A DNA stretch of 64,000 nucleotides, from assembly GCF_014467285.1 (NCBI RefSeq), contig NZ_NKHR01000011.1:62001-126000 (forward strand). The letters are read 5' to 3'. The position numbers and the translations under genes are program-made. The stretch's first letter is position 1. Every line of letters starts with the position of its first letter. This document shows, one piece after another, positions 1 to 7,352 of the stretch. This DNA comes from Xenorhabdus sp014467285. GTDB lineage: Bacteria; Pseudomonadota; Gammaproteobacteria; Enterobacterales; Enterobacteriaceae. The notes below the pieces were generated by a model. The model ran no database searches. It saw only the letters and a list, made by a program, of their open reading frames with translations, and was not told where the DNA came from.

Positions 1-1
1 G

Positions 2-523
2 GTTAATACCATAACAAATCCCAATACAGCGGTCGGTTTAACTAATCAGGAAGGGCAAGATGTATTTCTTCAGATAGTTTCACATTATCCTAATAAATTT
101 TCAGTGTCCGTATTACCAATAAAAGACAGAATAGAACAAGATGAGCTTTCACGATTAAATAATAAAGGTTATGTATATAATATAATAAATCCGCGTGCTG
201 AGGATTCAATAAAGGAGATTATTGTAGACGTATGGGGACACCAATTGGGTCTTTCTGAATTGGATGAATATATAAGCTTTTTTGATTTAGGTGCGACTTC
301 GCTTGATATTGTTCAAGTTAACGAAAAGTTAAAGCAGAAGTTAAATATGGATATTCCCATTGCAATGATGTTTACTTATAGTTCTGTAGTTAAACTGCAA
401 ACTGCATTACAGAATATAATCAATGAATACAGTGATACGCATCAAGATAAGGAAAATACAAATCAAAATGATAGAAGGAGCTTAGCTAAAAAACGCATGA
501 ATAAAAGATTACGCAATAATTGA
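2..523 (+). CDS. Polyketide synthase-like protein, C-terminal end with carrier domain (partial)
   Basis: An open frame runs in from the left edge; a GTG at 104 is internal, because the same frame is open back to base 2. The last ~100 residues form an acyl/peptidyl carrier domain with the phosphopantetheine motif DLGATSLD (Ser is the attachment residue), preceded by an IIVDVWGHQLG helix typical of PKS/NRPS carriers. The segment before it (TNQEGQDVFLQIVSHYP) resembles the stretch between a ketoreductase and its carrier in type I PKS. A charged tail of ~35 residues (KKRMNKRLRN) ends the protein with no thioesterase. The gene sits 69 bp upstream of a saccharopine-dehydrogenase-like reductase on the same strand, suggesting an operon. 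The carrier domain is clear; whether the missing part is PKS, NRPS or hybrid is inferred. Confidence 0.7.
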   Translation, partial: VNTITNPNTAVGLTNQEGQDVFLQIVSHYPNKFSVSVLPIKDRIEQDELSRLNNKGYVYNIINPRAEDSIKEIIVDVWGHQLGLSELDEYISFFDLGATSLDIVQVNEKLKQKLNMDIPIAMMFTYSSVVKLQTALQNIINEYSDTHQDKENTNQNDRRSLAKKRMNKRLRNN

Positions 524-592
524 AATTGTATTGCCAAATGTACTTAGTCATTCGGGAAAGCAAATATTGAGTTCTATTCTGAGGGTTAATAA

Positions 593-1684
593 ATGAAAAA
601 ATTATCTGTCTTGTTAGTTGGAGGGTATGGCATTGTTGGGATGCAGGTTGCACAGATTTTAAATCAGCATGCCCCTGAGCTGGAGTTAATTATTGCAGGG
701 AGAAATATTGATAACGCCAGGCAGCTAGCCCAAACGTTAGGAAATGCAACGGCGGTGGCTCTTGATATTGATAATATCAATTTATCAGATGAAATAAAGA
801 TTGACATAATATTAGCCACTGTTAATGATCCCAAAGATAATTTATTGCATTTTGCAAATAAAAATGGCATTGCTTATGTAGATATCACGCGTTGGACTGA
901 ACGATTGCAGGTTGCGTTGAGCAAGGCTGTAATCATGAGAAATAAAAAACCAAGCTCAATGATTTTTGCGTCATCGTGGATGGCGAGTGTGGTTGCAACA
1001 CTTGCTAATAATATGAGTAAGTCATTAGTAAACATCACGAATATTGATATCAGTATACTCAGTGCTTCGAATGATAAGGCTGGCCCGGATTCATTTGATT
1101 ATTTGGATAGCCTTGCGACTCCATTTACTGTAAAACAAAATGGGCGATATCAGAAAGTACTTCCTTTTTCGGATGAACGCATTATCTTATTTGATGATGA
1201 TTGTCGGTATAATGTTTTTCGCATAGATACGCCTGATCAATTTACGTTGCCTTTAATAACAAATGCTCAAACTATTGCCACAAGAATTGGTTATGATAAT
1301 CATAAGGCAAATAAGATATTATCATTTTTTATAAAAAATGGTATTTGGAAATTGATATCAGGTGATCTGTTTAAAAAGTTACGTAAAAAGATTTTTTATC
1401 ATCCCGGTACAGGCGATCAGCATCAAATTCGGATTGATATACATGGAACTGATGAAAAAGGGGATCGAAAACATATATATACTCATATTAAAGCCCCGAA
1501 GGGGCAAGCACATTTAACCGCTACAGGAGCTGCTGCTTTAGTTATGCAGTTGGCTGAGCACATTCAACGTGATCAAGATGATATTTTGATGATGGGAGAA
1601 GAGTTTTTATGTACTGAAAAGCTTAAAGCACTTTTACAGTCAGAAGATATTATTCTGAATGAGAAAAATGAAATATTAAAGTAA
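593..1684 (+). CDS. Saccharopine dehydrogenase-like NADP-binding reductase (possible trans-acting enoyl reductase)
   Basis: 363 residues beginning with a Rossmann fold: beta strand LSVLLVGGYGIVG (residues 4-16) and a following IIAGR strand, as in the saccharopine dehydrogenase NADP-binding family. This family includes mycobacterial enoyl reductases that act in trans on polyketide synthases lacking an ER domain. A nearby PKS-like carrier end upstream and a desaturase downstream fit a role in a lipid or polyketide pathway better than lysine metabolism. A GAGGGTTAA ribosome site precedes the ATG at 593. The C-terminal half (HQIRIDIHGTDEKGD, then TGAAALVMQLAEH) looks like the substrate domain of the family. 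The substrate is not predictable; the trans-ER role is inference from context. Confidence 0.7.
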   Translation: MKKLSVLLVGGYGIVGMQVAQILNQHAPELELIIAGRNIDNARQLAQTLGNATAVALDIDNINLSDEIKIDIILATVNDPKDNLLHFANKNGIAYVDITRWTERLQVALSKAVIMRNKKPSSMIFASSWMASVVATLANNMSKSLVNITNIDISILSASNDKAGPDSFDYLDSLATPFTVKQNGRYQKVLPFSDERIILFDDDCRYNVFRIDTPDQFTLPLITNAQTIATRIGYDNHKANKILSFFIKNGIWKLISGDLFKKLRKKIFYHPGTGDQHQIRIDIHGTDEKGDRKHIYTHIKAPKGQAHLTATGAAALVMQLAEHIQRDQDDILMMGEEFLCTEKLKALLQSEDIILNEKNEILK

Positions 1685-1704
1685 TTCCTTTTAAGTTATA
1701 TTAA

Positions 1705-1747
1705 GTGACTGGAATAAGAAAGTTGATTAAACGAACCTTCCAGTCAC
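1705..1747. terminator. Inverted repeat after the reductase gene
   Basis: GTGACTGGAA (1705-1714) and TTCCAGTCAC (1738-1747) are perfect 10-bp arms around a 23-nt loop, 20 bp after the reductase stop. There is no T-run after the right arm, so it may be a weak terminator, an mRNA-stabilising hairpin or an operator for the desaturase gene that starts 150 bp further on. Confidence 0.35.
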
Positions 1748-1899
1748 CTAGTTAATTAAATGGCTGTATTGCGTGAGAACAGATAACAAAGCGGTAATTT
1801 GAAAGAGTTCAGTTTTTTAATAGTGTTGTTGTTATTTTAATGTTAATCAAAGCTTGATTTATCTCATTATTAATAAAAATATCAGGAGGGGATTTCATT

Positions 1900-2982
1900 A
1901 TGCCGTTGTCTGAAATAAAGTTAAGCAATCATTTCAATATATCTCGCAATGTAATTTCCAGTTTAAGAACGCTGAGGAAATTGGATAATTATCACTGGGC
2001 TATTGCACTTTCAAAAGATTATTTTGTTATAATAATTGCGATATATTTAAGTGTTGGTATAAGTTTCTGGTTCTACCCACTCTCTTTATTGATGATAGGT
2101 TCGACACAACGAGCATTTACTAATATATTACATTACTCATCTCATTATGTTTTAGCTAAAAATAAATTCCTGAATTATATCGCCGGGACTTTTTTATCTG
2201 GGCATTTGGTATTTCATTTGCTTAGCACTTATAAAGATCCTCATGTCAGGTATCATCACGCTCATTTAGGTGATCCAGAAAAAGATCCCGATTATAAATT
2301 CCATATAGACAGTGGGTTATATGATTTTAAACAAAATGACAGAGAGTTTTTTATACAGAATATATTATTAACACTTTCAGGATACAGAACATTTAAATAT
2401 ATAAAGTATGTAATAGAAGACAGGATTAAGTCAAGGAAAAATAAGGAGTTAAAAAAAGACGATAATAAAGTTATAAAGAAAAAATCAGAAAATAAAAATG
2501 ATAAAGAATCAACTTTCTTTTTTATTTATTGGATTGTGATACTTTCAGTCATTATTTATTCTGGTTACTTCCTGTATTTTATTCTGCTTTGGATAGTTCC
2601 ATTATTTACGGTTACAGTCGCTATTGGGTGGATTATCGGCATAGCTGAGCATTATCCTCTGCCTGCATCTGAAAAGGAGGCATTATTGCTAACACGAAAT
2701 ACAAAAGGTGTTTGGTGGGAACGCTTCTTGTTTGGAAGGCATTATGATAATTATCATTTGGTACATCACTTGTATCCGGGTATTCCTCATTGGAATATCA
2801 AGAAAGCGCATATATATTTATTGAATGATCCCAATTATCAAAAGTGGGATGATCTATGGGGAGGGATATTTATCCGTGAATATCCGCACCAAGAAACCAT
2901 GCTAAGCTACGCATCAAAATATAGAAAATTCAAAAAAGAGAATAAAGAGGGAAGTTTTGCAAAACGTCTACTTTCTATTTGA
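1900..2982 (+). CDS. Membrane fatty-acid desaturase family protein
   Basis: 360-residue integral membrane protein with the three histidine clusters of membrane di-iron desaturases/hydroxylases: HYSSH (78-82), HVRYHHAH (115-122) and HLVHH (286-290). Hydrophobic segments lie around 40-68, 95-110 and 205-245. A very strong AGGAGGGG ribosome site at 1883-1890 fixes the ATG at 1900. Residues ~165-200 form a lysine-rich cytosolic insert (KKDDNKVIKKKSENKNDK) that is unusual for the family. The gene follows a PKS-like carrier end and a trans-ER-like reductase, so it may act on an acyl chain made by that system. Desaturation versus hydroxylation cannot be decided from sequence. Confidence 0.85.
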   Translation: MPLSEIKLSNHFNISRNVISSLRTLRKLDNYHWAIALSKDYFVIIIAIYLSVGISFWFYPLSLLMIGSTQRAFTNILHYSSHYVLAKNKFLNYIAGTFLSGHLVFHLLSTYKDPHVRYHHAHLGDPEKDPDYKFHIDSGLYDFKQNDREFFIQNILLTLSGYRTFKYIKYVIEDRIKSRKNKELKKDDNKVIKKKSENKNDKESTFFFIYWIVILSVIIYSGYFLYFILLWIVPLFTVTVAIGWIIGIAEHYPLPASEKEALLLTRNTKGVWWERFLFGRHYDNYHLVHHLYPGIPHWNIKKAHIYLLNDPNYQKWDDLWGGIFIREYPHQETMLSYASKYRKFKKENKEGSFAKRLLSI

Positions 2983-3142
2983 ATATTTTTTATATAAAAC
3001 GATTTAATCTAAACGGGGCTTTCAGGGCCCTATTGTGATTTTTGGGTATCAGGTAATCAGTTCCGGGAGGTTTATTCGAAATAGCATAATGATTTAAATT
3101 CTTTATTTTGTAACTGATTGTCTTTCACGACTGAGCCAAAAA

Positions 3143-3229
3143 CGTACGTATTTGATACGGTACACGTACGCTTTCATTGCGTACATCTTGCTAATAGGCC
3201 CATCTTGGCGTACAATTTTAATACGTACA
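3143..3229. promoter_or_regulatory. Array of GTAC boxes upstream of the toxin-antitoxin pair
   Basis: GTAC occurs six times in 85 bp, at 3144, 3160, 3166, 3181, 3210 and 3225, most within CGTAC(G/A). The first lies in the palindrome ACGTACGT. The array ends 18 bp before the antitoxin ATG. DUF1778 antitoxins are ribbon-helix-helix repressors that bind repeated short palindromes, alone and with their toxin, so this is the likely autoregulatory operator and promoter. Binding is inferred. Confidence 0.6.
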
Positions 3230-3246
3230 ACTAGGAGAGCGTAACA

Positions 3247-3525
3247 ATGCCTCGGATCCCAGTAGAAACTAACGACCGAATGTCGCTACGTATTGCCTCA
3301 GAAGAAAAGTCGCTGTTGATACGTGCAGCCGCTTTACAACATACCAACTTGACTGAGTTCGTGATCCGCAATGTGGTGTCAGCAGCACGGAAGATTATCG
3401 ACGAGAATGAACGGCTGGAGCTGACCGAAAGAGATAGCTTGCATGTTCTGGATCTTTTGGATAACCCACCGGCACCCAATGAGAAATTGTTGGCCGCAGC
3501 ATTTGCCTTGCCGAAACAATCATGA
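3247..3525 (+). CDS. DUF1778 antitoxin, TacA-like
   Basis: 92 residues. The N-terminal half (RMSLRIASEEKSLLIRAAAL, residues 11-30) is the ribbon-helix-helix DNA-binding and dimerisation region of the DUF1778 family. The C-terminal part (LLDNPPAPNEKLLAAA) is the segment that usually wraps the toxin. Start at 3247 with AGGAG nine bases upstream. Its stop overlaps the toxin start by four bases (ATGA), so the two are translationally coupled. Expected to neutralise the acetyltransferase and repress the operon with it. Confidence 0.9.
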   Translation: MPRIPVETNDRMSLRIASEEKSLLIRAAALQHTNLTEFVIRNVVSAARKIIDENERLELTERDSLHVLDLLDNPPAPNEKLLAAAFALPKQS

Positions 3526-4046
3526 TGCTACCAATCTGGCACGAAGAGCCCATTGGCAAACATCATGATCGCAGTGCTTTTGACTGTGGTGATGAAGCGT
3601 TAAATCAGTTTTTACATCGCCATGCAAGGCAGAGCCATGAGAAAGGTGGGGCAAAAACTTACCTCGCGGTTAGCGAAAGCAATGGAACGGTATTAGGTTA
3701 CTACAGCCTAAGTCCTGCTTCTATTGTTTACGAACGTGCACCGGAGGTGATTAAACGTGGTTTGGCTCGACATGATGTGCCAGTATTTCGGCTTGGCCGT
3801 CTGGCTGTAGATCTTTCAGTACAGAGTCAAGGACTCGGTGGCCAGTTGTTGCTGGCCGCTGGTCGGCGCTGTTTATTGGTAGCCGCGCAGGCTGGCGGAG
3901 TTGCATTGCTGATTGATGCCAAGAATGAGCGTGTTGCCGAGTGGTATGCCAGCTATGGTGCTATTCCGCTATTAGATGCCCATTTATCTTTGCTGTTACC
4001 ATTCAAAACAATACATGCAGCTCTGGTCACTGCGGGGAAGTTTTAA
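3522..4046 (+). CDS. GNAT-family toxin, TacT-like tRNA acetyltransferase
   Basis: 174-residue GNAT protein of the type II toxin class paired with DUF1778 antitoxins. Recognisable are the N-terminal PIGKHHDRSAFDCGDEALNQ region, the acetyl-CoA-binding loop QSQGLGGQLL, and the late tyrosine in VAEWYASYGAIPL used as general acid. Family members acetylate the amino group of aminoacyl-tRNA and stop translation. It directly follows and overlaps its antitoxin. The reading frame is intact at the usual length, so it is probably functional. Confidence 0.9.
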   Translation: MMLPIWHEEPIGKHHDRSAFDCGDEALNQFLHRHARQSHEKGGAKTYLAVSESNGTVLGYYSLSPASIVYERAPEVIKRGLARHDVPVFRLGRLAVDLSVQSQGLGGQLLLAAGRRCLLVAAQAGGVALLIDAKNERVAEWYASYGAIPLLDAHLSLLLPFKTIHAALVTAGKF

Positions 4047-4394
4047 ATGAACGAAGCAACCTAACTCTTTGAAAATAAGTTATTTCCTTTTATCAGTCGC
4101 AACCAGATCATTGCCGGGCTGGTGTTCTCCTGAGATTCTGCATCCGTTGAAGAAATGGAAGCTGCCGGCAAAAAATTTGAGTTGGAAGCCTTTGTTTCTA
4201 ACTATCCGGTATGGGTACTTGGCGCACCTGACTGCGACGATGATGACATCGCGAAGCGTTTAACCCTTCAAATCGCCCCACACAACTATCCCAAACCGGA
4301 ATTTTCTGTAGAAAAACCACCTACCACAAAAGTTGGCGGTTATCGCAGCTACCCGGTCACTATCCCTGTTTTAAAATTAAAAACCCCGCTGTAG
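4047..4394 (+). pseudogene. Broken small gene of unknown family after the toxin
   Basis: From an ATG touching the toxin stop, one single frame reads MNEAT-stop-LFENKLFPFISRNQIIAGLVFS-stop-DSASVEEMEAAGKKF and then stays open to 4394, giving about 115 codons with two in-frame stops at codons 6 and 29. The open 3' part (start at 4155) is 79 residues with a DCDDDDIAKRL stretch. No frameshift is needed, which points to point-mutation decay rather than chance. The family was not recognised. The end overlaps the 3' end of the convergent polyamine gene by 18 bp. Confidence 0.4.
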
Positions 4395-5882
4395 TATTTT
4401 ATATTCATATTCTTGAGCATTAAGCTGCGTTTGTAGCTGCATCATAAATGTATCTTGATGTTTAAATTCATTGCAAACGAATAAATCAAGAGCGGCATAT
4501 TGATGTTCAGGCCATGTGTGAATAGTAAAATGTGACTCTGCTAATATTAGCGCACCACTGACACCCCATGGTTGGAATTGATGGAAGTGATGAGTAACCA
4601 CATTCAGCTCACATTGTTGGGCAATATCAAGCATGATTTTTTCAATGGCTGATACAGATTTCAGTACCTCTGCATCACAATCTTTCATATCTATGATCAT
4701 GTGAGTGCCAAGTTGTCGTGTATTATCCGATGTACTGACTTTTTCCTGACCACGATATTGAAATTTAGTGCCGTGACACTTATTACAAGTTGCCTCTATG
4801 AGCTGTTCTATCGTTAATATGTTCTTTCCGTGTCCAATGGTTATCATGTTATTACATGATTTACATTGGTAAAATTTTATACGAGGGTTAATTTCTCCGG
4901 TATAGATTTTATCTGAATAATTATTTCCCCCTGAGATCGTCGGGTACGTTTGAGGTGTAACAGAAAGAACATAAAGATCGCTGACATTACTGATAATACT
5001 TCCGCCATGATATTTATTGAATTGCGGATAAATATGTCTGATAAGAAGATTCTGATTGTTAAATAACCTTTGAACTTCTTGGTTTTCCATTGGTTTTTTT
5101 TGACCAAAGGAGAGTAAAATCTCACTATTATCATTTTTAGTGAAACTAATAGCACGTGATAAAAATAGTTTTAATCCGCTCAATGTATAAGGAGGATCTG
5201 TCAAGACGATATCAAAATTTTTAGTGTATACATTAGAGAGTTTTAGATCTAAGTATTCAGTATTAATGACAAAATCATTTTGCTCTGCGACATCCCGAAT
5301 AAATGTTAGTAGGTCCTGATCGATATCCTTGACAAAAATATTTTTTGAGCAGTCGTAGCCGAGCTTTTTAAATGCCATCATCAGAGCTAACGAAGTCAAA
5401 TCATCATCACCCAAAAATAAAATATTTTGTTTAAATACTCTTGGGTTATTAAGTAATAGCATTACCCGGCGTATTGATGTCTCTAATGTCGCATGTGCTT
5501 GATCTAACAAAACATTGACTTGAGGTCTGCTGTTATATATAGGCTCCAATAAAACGGAAAGCTCTTTCTCAAACTCTTCTCGTTTCTCCTCTGATGACAG
5601 CAAGTTATATTTATTTATATCAATTGAGCGGTATCCCAGTTCATCTTGTACGTATTTTACGCCGATAGAGTTTAACTTAAAAACACCTTTGTTTTCAGCG
5701 TAATCATATTTTATTAATTCTTTTTTAAATGCAGAGATGATGGGAATAGGTAAACCGCTTTTTAATGAAATGTCTTTATTTGATGTACGGTCATATAAAT
5801 ATAAGCGTATTAATAATGTCTCTAGCACTTCAACTGGGTGTGACAACTCCATATTGTTTTTTATAACATTCAGCGTGTTCAT
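4377..5882 (-). CDS. Fused BpsA-type aminopropyltransferase / Cys4 ribbon / S-adenosylmethionine decarboxylase
   Basis: 501 residues in three parts. Residues 1-~330 match the branched-chain polyamine synthase family (BpsA, N4-bis(aminopropyl)spermidine synthase): an N-terminal winged-helix-like region, the acidic motif LGDDDLTS (157-164) and the catalytic-site motif DPPYT (229-233). Residues 340-369 hold CxxC (340, 343) and CxxC (366, 369), a zinc-ribbon-like insert. Residues ~390-501 are a complete small-type SpeD: AESHFTIHTWPE with the Glu449-Ser450 self-cleavage site that makes the pyruvoyl group, and the conserved Cys of LDLFVC. One half would make decarboxylated AdoMet and the other use it as aminopropyl donor. 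Start at 5882 has a weak AGAG site; there is no speE-like gene nearby. Self-cleavage would release the C-terminal chain from the rest. Confidence 0.85.
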   Translation of the reverse strand: MNTLNVIKNNMELSHPVEVLETLLIRLYLYDRTSNKDISLKSGLPIPIISAFKKELIKYDYAENKGVFKLNSIGVKYVQDELGYRSIDINKYNLLSSEEKREEFEKELSVLLEPIYNSRPQVNVLLDQAHATLETSIRRVMLLLNNPRVFKQNILFLGDDDLTSLALMMAFKKLGYDCSKNIFVKDIDQDLLTFIRDVAEQNDFVINTEYLDLKLSNVYTKNFDIVLTDPPYTLSGLKLFLSRAISFTKNDNSEILLSFGQKKPMENQEVQRLFNNQNLLIRHIYPQFNKYHGGSIISNVSDLYVLSVTPQTYPTISGGNNYSDKIYTGEINPRIKFYQCKSCNNMITIGHGKNILTIEQLIEATCNKCHGTKFQYRGQEKVSTSDNTRQLGTHMIIDMKDCDAEVLKSVSAIEKIMLDIAQQCELNVVTHHFHQFQPWGVSGALILAESHFTIHTWPEHQYAALDLFVCNEFKHQDTFMMQLQTQLNAQEYEYKILQRGF

Positions 5883-6188
5883 GGTAATCTCTTTTTACGT
5901 GATTTACTAATTTTACAACGTAATTAAAACTCAGAATTATTAACCCAGATGTTTAAATTCCACTTGAATCTGCTACTGTTGTTCTTTCTAAAATCTGCAA
6001 TTTATCCCCCTCCCATAAATTCTGGGAATTTACTAATACTGTTTATAAATCTGAACATTATATAAGGGATTATAATTTTCAACTAGTTTCTATCACTATT
6101 GGAAATAGTAAATAAGAGTAATATGTTTATGATTTTTTTCTTAACTGAATCCATCAGCATTGTGATATCACTCGCAAATTTAATGTAA

Positions 6189-6210
6189 ATATACTCAAGT
6201 TTGAGTATAT
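6189..6210. promoter_or_regulatory. 22-bp operator-like palindrome
   Basis: ATATACTCAA and TTGAGTATAT are perfect 10-bp arms with a 2-bp centre (GT). It lies in the 650-bp gap (5883-6532) between the divergent polyamine-enzyme gene and the dehydrogenase gene, the expected place for a dimeric repressor site. No regulator gene is beside it. Confidence 0.4.
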
Positions 6211-6283
6211 ATATCAGGCTGGTTGGGTGCGAAACAATCAGATCTTTTTTTAAAACTAACGTTAAAGAGCCTTTCCTTGTTGA

Positions 6284-6508
6284 TTCCATTTTTGGAATCT
6301 AATAACCAATCTGAGTCAGAACACTATTTGGGCATTATCAGCAGATAATGAACATGCTTTATTATCATCTTTTAATGGCAATATTGTGATCTCAACGAAT
6401 GTTATCTTTTCGCCTCTACATGATTATGAGCCGGCAAGGTTAATGATCCGTTTATCCGATGGGGACCGGATAAAATTTTCAGTGGAATTAGAGCCAGACA
6501 AATTTTGA
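6284..6508 (+). pseudogene. Orphan coding-like fragment before the dehydrogenase
   Basis: A 75-codon frame without a convincing start codon ends 24 bp before the SDR gene. It reads ...NTIWALSADNEHALLSSFNG...ARLMIRLSDGDRIKFSVELEPDKF and looks like the C-terminus of a real protein whose 5' part has been lost. No family recognised. The remainder of the 5883-6532 gap is AT-rich and shows nothing else except the palindrome at 6189. Confidence 0.3.
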
Positions 6509-6532
6509 AAATACAGCTATGAGGGCAATAAC

Positions 6533-7291
6533 ATGATTCGTTTTGAGGATAAGGTTGTCATTATTACCGGCGCAGGAAGCGGTATTGGGGAGGCTACAGC
6601 AAAGCGCTTTTCACAAGAGGGAGCTATTGTTGTATTGGCTGGACGGGATACTGATAAGCTTAATTGTGTACTCAGTGAGTTGTCATCGGACAAGGCGTTG
6701 GTGATTCAGACGGATGTTGCAGATCGGGAATCGGTCAAAAATATGGTTGATGAAACGGTCAGTCATTTTGGCCGGATAGATATTCTGGTCAACAATGCGG
6801 GTTTGTATGTCGTGGGCGATTTATTGAGTACTTCACAAGAAGATGGTAATGCAGTCCTGGCTACAAACCTCAATGGCGTACTCAATTGTAGCTATTTTGC
6901 TTTACCTCATTTGCTGGAAAGTAAAGGATGTATTGTCAATAACGCTTCTGTATCCGGGTTAGGGGGAGATTGGGGCGGTGCTCATTATTGTGCAGCGAAA
7001 GGCGCTGTGGTGAATTTAACGCGTGCCATGGCGCTGGATTATGGCTCACAGGGTATTCGCGTCAATGCGGTTTGCCCAAGTTTAGTATTGACGCCGATGG
7101 TCGCTCGTTTTGACGATGAAACCCTGAAACATTTCGATAGTCGTATTCCGTTGAAAAGGGCAGGTCAGCCTTCCGAAGTTGCCGCCGCCATTGCATTTTT
7201 GGCAAGTGAAGATGCCAGTTTCATTAATGGTGTGAACCTGCCGATAGATGGCGGGGTAACCGCATCCAATGGTCAACCCAATTTTAACTAA
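6533..7291 (+). CDS. SDR-family NAD(P)-dependent oxidoreductase
   Basis: 252-residue classical short-chain dehydrogenase: cofactor motif TGAGSGIG (12-19), NNAG (87-90), catalytic Tyr152 and Lys156 (HYCAAKG), and the usual C-terminal PIDGGVTA. AGGGCAA precedes the ATG. It converges on the NRPS gene with a shared terminator between them, so it is not in the same transcript. A tailoring role for the NRPS product is possible but rests only on proximity. Confidence 0.9.
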   Translation: MIRFEDKVVIITGAGSGIGEATAKRFSQEGAIVVLAGRDTDKLNCVLSELSSDKALVIQTDVADRESVKNMVDETVSHFGRIDILVNNAGLYVVGDLLSTSQEDGNAVLATNLNGVLNCSYFALPHLLESKGCIVNNASVSGLGGDWGGAHYCAAKGAVVNLTRAMALDYGSQGIRVNAVCPSLVLTPMVARFDDETLKHFDSRIPLKRAGQPSEVAAAIAFLASEDASFINGVNLPIDGGVTASNGQPNFN

Positions 7292-7321
7292 CGATATTAG
7301 CCATTAGATCAATGGTCGAAG

Positions 7322-7346
7322 GTGGCTCCACAATTTGTGGAGCCAC
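7322..7346. terminator. Bidirectional terminator between SDR and NRPS genes
   Basis: GTGGCTCCACAA (7322-7333) pairs perfectly with TTGTGGAGCCAC (7335-7346), and is followed by TTAATTTT on the plus strand. It lies in the 61-bp gap between two convergent stop codons. Confidence 0.8.
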
Positions 7347-7352
7347 TTAATT

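Noticed and set aside
3010..3040. GGGGCTTTCAGGGCCC as a desaturase terminator
   Set aside because: The stem is short and imperfect, with no solid T-run.
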